Positions 19,944 through 26,040 of a stretch of 26,040 nt of DNA are shown in pieces. Location: assembly GCA_964058805.1 (NCBI GenBank), contig CAXKVV010001759.1, positions 1-26,040 on the forward strand, written 5' to 3'. How positions within the stretch are numbered: position 1 is the stretch's first letter; every line of letters begins with the position of its first letter. The translations under genes and the position numbers were made by a program. Origin of the DNA: Schoenoplectus triqueter (taxonomy: Eukaryota > Streptophyta > Magnoliopsida > Poales > Cyperaceae). The notes under the pieces are model-generated. The model saw only the letters and a program-made list of their open reading frames with translations, was not told the origin of the DNA and ran no database searches.

Positions 19944-22900
19944 CAAAGTATGCCCCTTTTTGCCTCCTCAGATAAGACTTTCTCTGTCCTTGTTATTTTT
20001 TAATCTATATACATACATATATATATATATATATTTACATTCAAATTTTATGTAATATTATTGTTGTTTGATAGTCCATCAAATATTATCAAAATGTTAT
20101 GCAATTTATAATTATTTTAATTTAACTATCTTTGATGGGCTATCAAACGATAATAAAATTATATGAAATTTGAATCACTATCAATCTATAAGTAGAAGAA
20201 CATATTTATAAATTTTTTTCTATTTTTAAGATTTTTTTCCTATTTATTTGAAGAGCCGTGGTCAAGATTGTCAAGTTAACCATTATCAAGTAATCCCTTC
20301 CCTATATATATATATATATATATATTCATTATTTATGTTATTTTTTCAAAAATTGAAACGAATGATTTAAAAAACTCAAAACACTCTAAATTTTTATATC
20401 CCATAAAATTTTCATATGAAGAATTTAATGAAAATCATAAACTGAAATTTTTGAGATTAATCTTTTTTTGACGTATTTACATATCGACTGATGTGCAAAC
20501 GTCTTCAAGCAAATTTTAAATTTTTTTATAGACTCTGCCCATTATATATAGTTTGTTATTTTTATTTATTTCTTGGAGTTGTATAATAACTGAAATCCAT
20601 ATATGTTCCTTTCATGTACTAGAAATCTTAACCCGATATACGCCCGACAAAGGATCTCAATTTATTTTTTTTTCAGAGATTTAAAAAAGTCATCACTAAC
20701 ATTAATGGCTAACTACCATTTATACGTCTACATGGATTTTATGTAATTAAAAAGTTATTTGGAGAGCATCTTGCAAGGCTGCTTTTGACTTCTCATTTTT
20801 CAAAGCAAAGTTGCAGCTCCCAATTTATTTGGTTATTGATTAATTGTGGTGGTTGGTCCTGCGTACGGACATGGGTCAAAGGCTATGCAGATGGCTTTTA
20901 TAAAGATACTCTCATCCAAGAAAATGGCATCTTAATTTTTTTTACTAATTCATGTTAGTGTTCTATATCTTTGTCAAAGCAATTAATAGGAATATTCCAA
21001 AAGTTAATGCATTGATTCAAATTATTGTGTTTATCTTTAACGCACATTGCTATTTATAAAAAAATTTTCTATCATGCATAACTCACTGATTCTGTCATCC
21101 GTCCTGATTTAAAAAAAAAAACATATATCTCCTTGACACTCTAAAAATTACAATTATTTTTGTTAGTTGTTTAAAATCCAAACCATTAATTAATGCATTT
21201 TTAGCTCAGATCGGCCTAATCAAATTTTAATCGTACTCCCAGCTTATATGGACGTACGCTAGACTTCAAACTCACAATACCTTGTATGAAATTCATATTT
21301 CAAAATTTGAAATAAGTGTATATTATTTTAATCTACTTTACCTTTATTTCACTTGATAGACTGCCAGATTAATTAGCAGTTAAGATTTCTGGAAACGATT
21401 TAATGATATATATCCTATTAATTGAGGATGAGACAATTAAATTAATAGAGATGGAAAATAAAAAATATGTGACATATTTTCATGTAAAAATGGTTACCAC
21501 TCAAAGCTGCATGTACAATTGTTTTGTTTTTTTTTCCTGCAGTGGCGGCATTGAACACAATACTGGGAAGGTGGGGGAAGAGTGCTAATTCGCATTGGAA
21601 CCTAAGTGGCGAACCGTGTAGCGGGTGGGCTATAGACTCCACGGACATTGACAACAACCCGACCTTCAACCCAGGAATCAAATGTGACTGCACCTACAAC
21701 TCCAGCAAAACTTGTCACATTGTCAAGCTGTAAGTTGTAACATACTCTGCAAAGCTCAGATCTAATCCCTATCATCTGAAAACGAGATCTAATGATTTAG
21801 ATTTTATAATCTAGGGGTACTTTACTGACGTAGAAATATTATGACAGCTGATATATATGGCTCCCGGATGAGTTAATACTTTTACAAACTGCTCAATGTG
21901 ACAAAACAAATTTAATTTTATATATCTTTTTAAATCTTGTATAAAACTAAAGTTTATACTTTTTTTTTATTTGGAGAGAACTACTGTTCTTGATTCTTTT
22001 TTTTAATATGAATAATTTCCCCTCATGAAAAATGTAAATAATTATGAAAATAGAAAATTTGGTTCCCTATTATATCCACGGTACTCTCATTTATAATGTA
22101 AACTAATTTATTCTAATATAATGCATAACCTAGCTACCCTATGTTTTGTTAAAAAAATACAACATCATATAGGTGGTTAATTTGACTCCTCTGGAGCACA
22201 AATATTTAAAAGATTTAAATAGTTTTGAAAAATTAGTTCATAAAAATATTTAATATGTTAAACGATATAGAATATTTATTCATGTTGATGACTTGATTAA
22301 TGGTCCAAATACATTTAATAGTAAACAGTACCCTACATTCAGAGAAAAAAAGACAGCTATTCTATGAAGTGATTAGAGTAAAAATAAGTTACGAAAAATG
22401 TATTATTTTTAAAATATCATATATTATAAGATGATTGATGTTATTGGACCAATAAAGATAAAAGAAACGAAGTCCGTACGTAGACTTTCAAACTCGAAAC
22501 TAAATAAAGATAACATGTGTATAGTATTCTATAAATAAATTTTTGACAGGATACTTCTCAACATTTGATTTTCATCCGACAACATCGAAAACAGGCCATA
22601 AATTAATACATTAAGCTATTTTAAAAATTATATTAATTCTATAAACAAAAAAATATGTTCTCATTCTAGTGATAGAGTTTGAACTCAAAATCACAGGGGC
22701 TAAATAATTTTTGTATATACTGCATCTCAAAATTTGAGAGTTAAAATTGAAAAATTATTATAATTACACTATAAAATATCATAAATTATTATAATTCACT
22801 CTTGTCTCATTCATATATACATATCTAATGGTTTTGGACATTTGTTTGGTGAGATGATTTTTTTTTTCAGAAAGATGAGATAGTCTATGTTATCTATCTT

Positions 22901-25619
22901 TTAATTATTTATAACGGAATCTAATCCGAATTTTAAACTTATAACCTTTCATATGGAAAACATTAACTTTATCACTAGACTGAAGATTAATCCTCTTGTG
23001 AGATGATTTTAAAAGATAAATTTAATAAATAAAATTTTCTGGTTATTACAAAATTAATAAGGCATATTATGAACCATTTTAGGAAAATTACCTAATAAGT
23101 AATCAAGCTTTGAAAATACATACTTTCCTATTTAAATAGGTTTAAAAAAAAACAGCATACATAAAAGAAATTGTAAAAAATAATTATATGGTACTAATCG
23201 TATGAAGCAGAAAAAGAAAATTGTACGTATAGAACATTTGTTTTTTGTGCTTATTCTGAAATTGTACATATTTGGAAATATTTTTTATTTTATAGAGAAT
23301 TAAATGTTTTTAACATTATATTAGACGTAGCGCGGTACGTGCATTGACAATATTATTTCAAATGTTAAATTAGACACAGCGAAATGCGTGCACTGACCAG
23401 TTATATTATTTTCCAACTGTACTTCATTTTGCATGTATATATATTTTTATCTTTTGGTTATGCACTAAATATACACTGTTTAACAACTCTACTTTCTTTA
23501 TAAAATTATGCAGGAGGGTGTATGCATTGGATGTGGTGGGAACTATACCGGATGAGCTCCAAAACCTTACTTATCTTTCCGACTTGTAATAATTTATCTC
23601 ATTATTTACAACACATAATTTGCATCCTCAAGTATATATGTCTTTGTATTTAATATCCATTGTCTTTTAATTTCCTTCAAGAATGAAAAGCAGCCAAAAC
23701 ATTCTTCTACTTTCAACATTCTACCGATACTTAATATATACTCCATAAAATTATGTCAATAATCTGCAATTCATACTTCGTCGCCCTACCAGCTAATCAT
23801 TTATAACTGGGTTATTTGACTTGTTTCAGCCACACACATGTAAATTATTCTAATTGTGTATTCTCTTTGCTATTATTTATTTTTTATATTCGTGTAAGAT
23901 TTCAGAATCACTGATTATTTCAGGAACTTGGCACAAAATTATCTAACGGGTTCTATACCTGCGTTCATTGGGAACATGACTCCAATGCAGTACTTGTAAT
24001 GTCATCCACCTTGATACATTCTAATTATAAAAATTTTAATATTTTAAATCCTTTTTATTAACAATATATTGGTTTATATTGATACTAAACGAACTAGGTC
24101 TTTTGGCACCAATGCATTTTCGGGTCCAGTTCCGAAAGAACTGGGAAATCTTCAAAATCTTATTTCTCTGTAAGATTTCTCTTCCATGATTTTAATATAG
24201 GACTTCAACAATGTACTATATGTCCAAAAATTAATTTCTGGTATTTCATTACTTTAAATTGCAGATCAATCGGAATAAATAGCTTCAATGGGACGCTACC
24301 TGATGAAATTGGGAACTTGACGAAGCTTCAGCAACTGTGATGTCTTTTTCTTTCATTCACATAAATATCAGAAACTGAAATAAATGTAATAAGCTAACAA
24401 TGTGGTTTCTATTTTGTAGTTATATTGATAGTTCAGGCCTCAGTGGTGAATTACCGGAAACACTATCAAATCTTAAAAACATGAAAATTCTGTAATTTCT
24501 CTCTCAAGATTTCTTTTGTATTAAAAAATAATTCTTGTATGCAAGTTAATAATGTATTTCATATATCCAGGAAGGCATCAGATAACTCATTCACTGGTAA
24601 AATTCCTGACTATATTGGTACCTGGACAGCCTTGCAAGAACTGTATGCTCTCTTTCTTTCCTTTCCCCTTTTAACAAATCCATGACAATTAATTTATGAG
24701 TTCTGCAGAGACTAGAACCTGAACACCAACTGTACCAGCTTTGACCAAAAGTTGCTTGATACACTGGTTGTTACCTCTCTCTGCCAAGTAGTTTCTCAAG
24801 TGCACCAACCAGCTAGACAATATGGACCATAAATGCAATTAATATGACAGGAATATTAAATTTTCAGGCAATTTCAAGGAAATTCTTTCCAAGGGCCAAT
24901 TCCATCTAGCTTTTCGAACCTTGTCAAGTTAACCAACTTGTGAGTTTCCAGGAGTTGGAATTTTTTTGAACATTTACTACTTACAAATATCTTAAATTGT
25001 AATATTTTGATCTGTGTGTATCTGAATTAATGCAGAAGGATTGGGGACATAACAAACGGTTCTAGCTCTACATTGGCTTTTATCAGCAACTTGACATCCT
25101 TGAGCACTTTGTATGCCTAATTTAAATTTACGACAAGCTACATTTCAGTATTTCATTTTCTTATATATATATATGCAGATCCTTCAGTAAATTCATATTG
25201 AATTTTACATTGTAGAATCTTGAGGAATTGCAAGATATCAGATACTCTCCCTACAGACTTCTCTAACTTCAAAAGTTTACAATTATTGTATGATTCCAAC
25301 AATTTTGTTCATTTTTATAAAGTTAATATTTGCTGCTTTTTACATGCAGTTGTGTTAATTTTATGTTTCTTTTATTTTTCATGCAGAGATTTGAGTTTCA
25401 ACAATATAACTGGACAGGTGCCGCAGTCTCTTTTCAATTTAAACTCTCTGCAATACTTGTGAGGTTTTTCACTTTTATTTTTATAATTTCAAGTATATTA
25501 ATTTATTTTCTCTTGTTGATTTTTATTGCTTGTGTTCTTGTATTTTGAGTCAGATTTCTCGGGAATAATAGCCTTAGTGGAAGCTTGCCATCTCAGAAAA
25601 GCAATTCACTCCTCAACAT
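19637..25619 (+). CDS. LRR-malectin receptor-like kinase, gene 2 (3' part beyond window)
   Basis: Paralogue of gene 1, visible from start codon to the middle of the ectodomain. Exons: 19637-19754, 21543-21729, 23514-23585, 23924-23995, 24098-24169, 24265-24336, 24420-24491, 24571-24642, 24868-24939, 25036-25110, 25216-25287, 25387-25458, 25554-25619. These give 364 residues plus two bases, all in frame. Exon 1 starts MVVPDSPLMR, has a hydrophobic core (FGVVLIACFLII) and an ATAQA stretch fitting signal-peptidase cleavage near residue 33. It ends TDPIE in phase 1. The second exon carries the same Gly-Glu-Pro-Cys-Ser-Gly-Trp and CDCTY Cys motifs as gene 1, and the following 72-nt phase-2 exons each encode one LRR. 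Exon lengths equal those of gene 1 except exon 8 (72 against 75 nt). Introns 1 (1,788 nt) and 2 (1,784 nt) are long. The next exon is not reached because the window ends inside a transposon in intron 13. Malectin-like and kinase domains are expected to the right by analogy only. Confidence 0.9.
19898..19939. repeat. (AT)n microsatellite in gene 2 intron 1
   Basis: About 42 bases of perfect AT repeat. Further TA runs lie at about 20017-20034 and 20303-20325. The rest of this 1,788-nt intron outside the foldback element (20039-20302) holds no recognisable coding sequence. Confidence 0.95.
20039..20302. mobile_element. AT-rich foldback element in gene 2 intron 1
   Basis: Arms 20039-20083 and 20131-20175 are inverted repeats matching at 39 of 45 positions. 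They share the ends ATTCAAATTT and TTTGATAG-CCATCAAA around a short spacer. Sequence downstream to about 20302 also matches the copy near 16388-16622 (TATCAATCTATAAGTA and a later AAGATTGTCAA). It looks like a small non-autonomous transposon. Target duplication is unclear because both flanks are TA microsatellite. Confidence 0.6.
22888..22992 (-). mobile_element. SINE-like tRNA-related remnant (copy 2), gene 2 intron 2
   Basis: Related to 2985-3095. On the minus strand it reads CTAGTGATAAAGTTAATG (box A-like), CCATATGAAAGGTTATAAG and then AAAATTCGGATT (box B-like). It is inside intron 2 of gene 2, opposite to the gene. The other stretches of this 1,784-nt intron are AT-rich and show no coding sequence. 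Confidence 0.4.
23290..23410. repeat. Imperfect tandem repeat of about 57 bp in gene 2 intron 2
   Basis: Two adjacent diverged copies share the order AAATGTT, ATTAGAC-TAGC or ACAGC, GCGTGCA or ACGTGCA, TTGACAA or CTGACCA, then TATTATTT. The GC-rich CGCGGTACGTGCATTG words stand out from the AT-rich intron and resemble motifs found in dispersed plant repeats. Confidence 0.5.
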
Positions 25620-25636
25620 GTATGCCTTATATATAT

Positions 25637-26040
25637 GAGTCCGACTATGGTGCTTTGCAAAATACAGACGCATTGTGTGCTTTGCGTTTTATTTTTAATT
25701 TTAAGTCAGAAATAATTAATCTGAACCATTCAATCTAATCCTTCATATCAAAATAAATTAGTATACCAAATTTTATATTTTTTTAAATTTTTTTGCTATT
25801 TTTTCTGATGAGGGGAAAATGATTTGATCTGAGAATTCTAATTCATCAAAAAATGATGATTTTCCCCTTATCCAAAAAAATAGCAAATGAATTCCAAAAA
25901 ATATAAAATTTAATTTACTAATAAATTTTGATAGAGAAATTACATTGAACGGTTTGAATCAATCATTTCTGACTTAAAGTTAATGATAGAGCGCAAAGTA
26001 CACAACACTCTTATGCTTTGTAAAGCACCATAACCTAATT
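25637..26040. mobile_element. MITE with long terminal inverted repeats (copy 2), in gene 2 intron 13
   Basis: Starts GAGTCCGACTATGGTGCTTT and ends near the window edge with AAAGCACCATAACCTAATT. The arms (about 25637-25824 and 25850-26036) are complementary but more diverged than in copy 1. Shared family features are the CTATGGTGCTT terminus, a second GTGCTTTGCG motif about 40 bases inside, the central AT-rich TATATTTTTTT stretch, and the overall length near 400 bp. It lies just after the exon 13 donor, so it is transcribed as part of gene 2 pre-mRNA. Confidence 0.75.

Noticed and set aside
19834..20055. ORF with repeated Tyr-Ile
   Set aside because: Translation of TA microsatellites inside gene 2 intron 1.

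Overview
This window reads as nuclear DNA of a flowering plant. It is very AT-rich, the genes are split by many short introns with GT..AG borders, and the spaces between genes are packed with microsatellites and remnants of transposable elements. Nothing in it allows a species call.

The only convincing protein-coding genes are two plus-strand paralogues in tandem. Both encode leucine-rich-repeat receptor-like kinases with a malectin-like domain (the LRR-RLK VIII-2 type: N-terminal Cys-pair region, LRRs, malectin-like domain, one membrane span, RD-type Ser/Thr kinase). Gene 1 (6453-14411) can be followed through 24 exons to its stop codon. It gives 983 residues with every kinase landmark present, but no first exon with a start codon and signal peptide could be found upstream. 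Gene 2 (19637-25619) has a clear first exon with a signal peptide. Its next 12 exons match gene 1 in order, phase and almost always exact length. It runs out of the window after exon 13, within the LRR region, so its malectin, membrane and kinase parts must lie to the right.

Layout: 1-6452 is gene-poor. It holds CACTA-like transposon ends near 964 and 2131, tRNA-related SINE-like sequence, a 480-bp AT-only low-complexity block (about 4030-4510), a CGGGTC-rich element (about 4865-5292) and a decayed LINE reverse-transcriptase tail on the minus strand (about 5700-6115). 6453-14411 is gene 1. 14412-19636 is intergenic and contains a polyadenylation signal, an orphan TATA-type promoter-like stretch, a 400-bp long-inverted-repeat MITE, a 314-bp tandem duplication, and a 24-bp tandem repeat just upstream of gene 2. 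19637-25619 is gene 2, with long first and second introns carrying foldback and SINE-like sequence. 25637-26040 is a second copy of the long-inverted-repeat MITE family, inside intron 13 of gene 2.

Both genes would encode cell-surface receptors that sense an extracellular ligand through the LRR and malectin-like domains and signal through the cytosolic kinase. The most interesting points are the missing 5' exon of gene 1, an intron next to its transmembrane exon that is stop-free and a multiple of three, a possible soluble-ectodomain isoform, and the foldback elements in and around the cluster. I saw no sign of an unprecedented multi-gene system.
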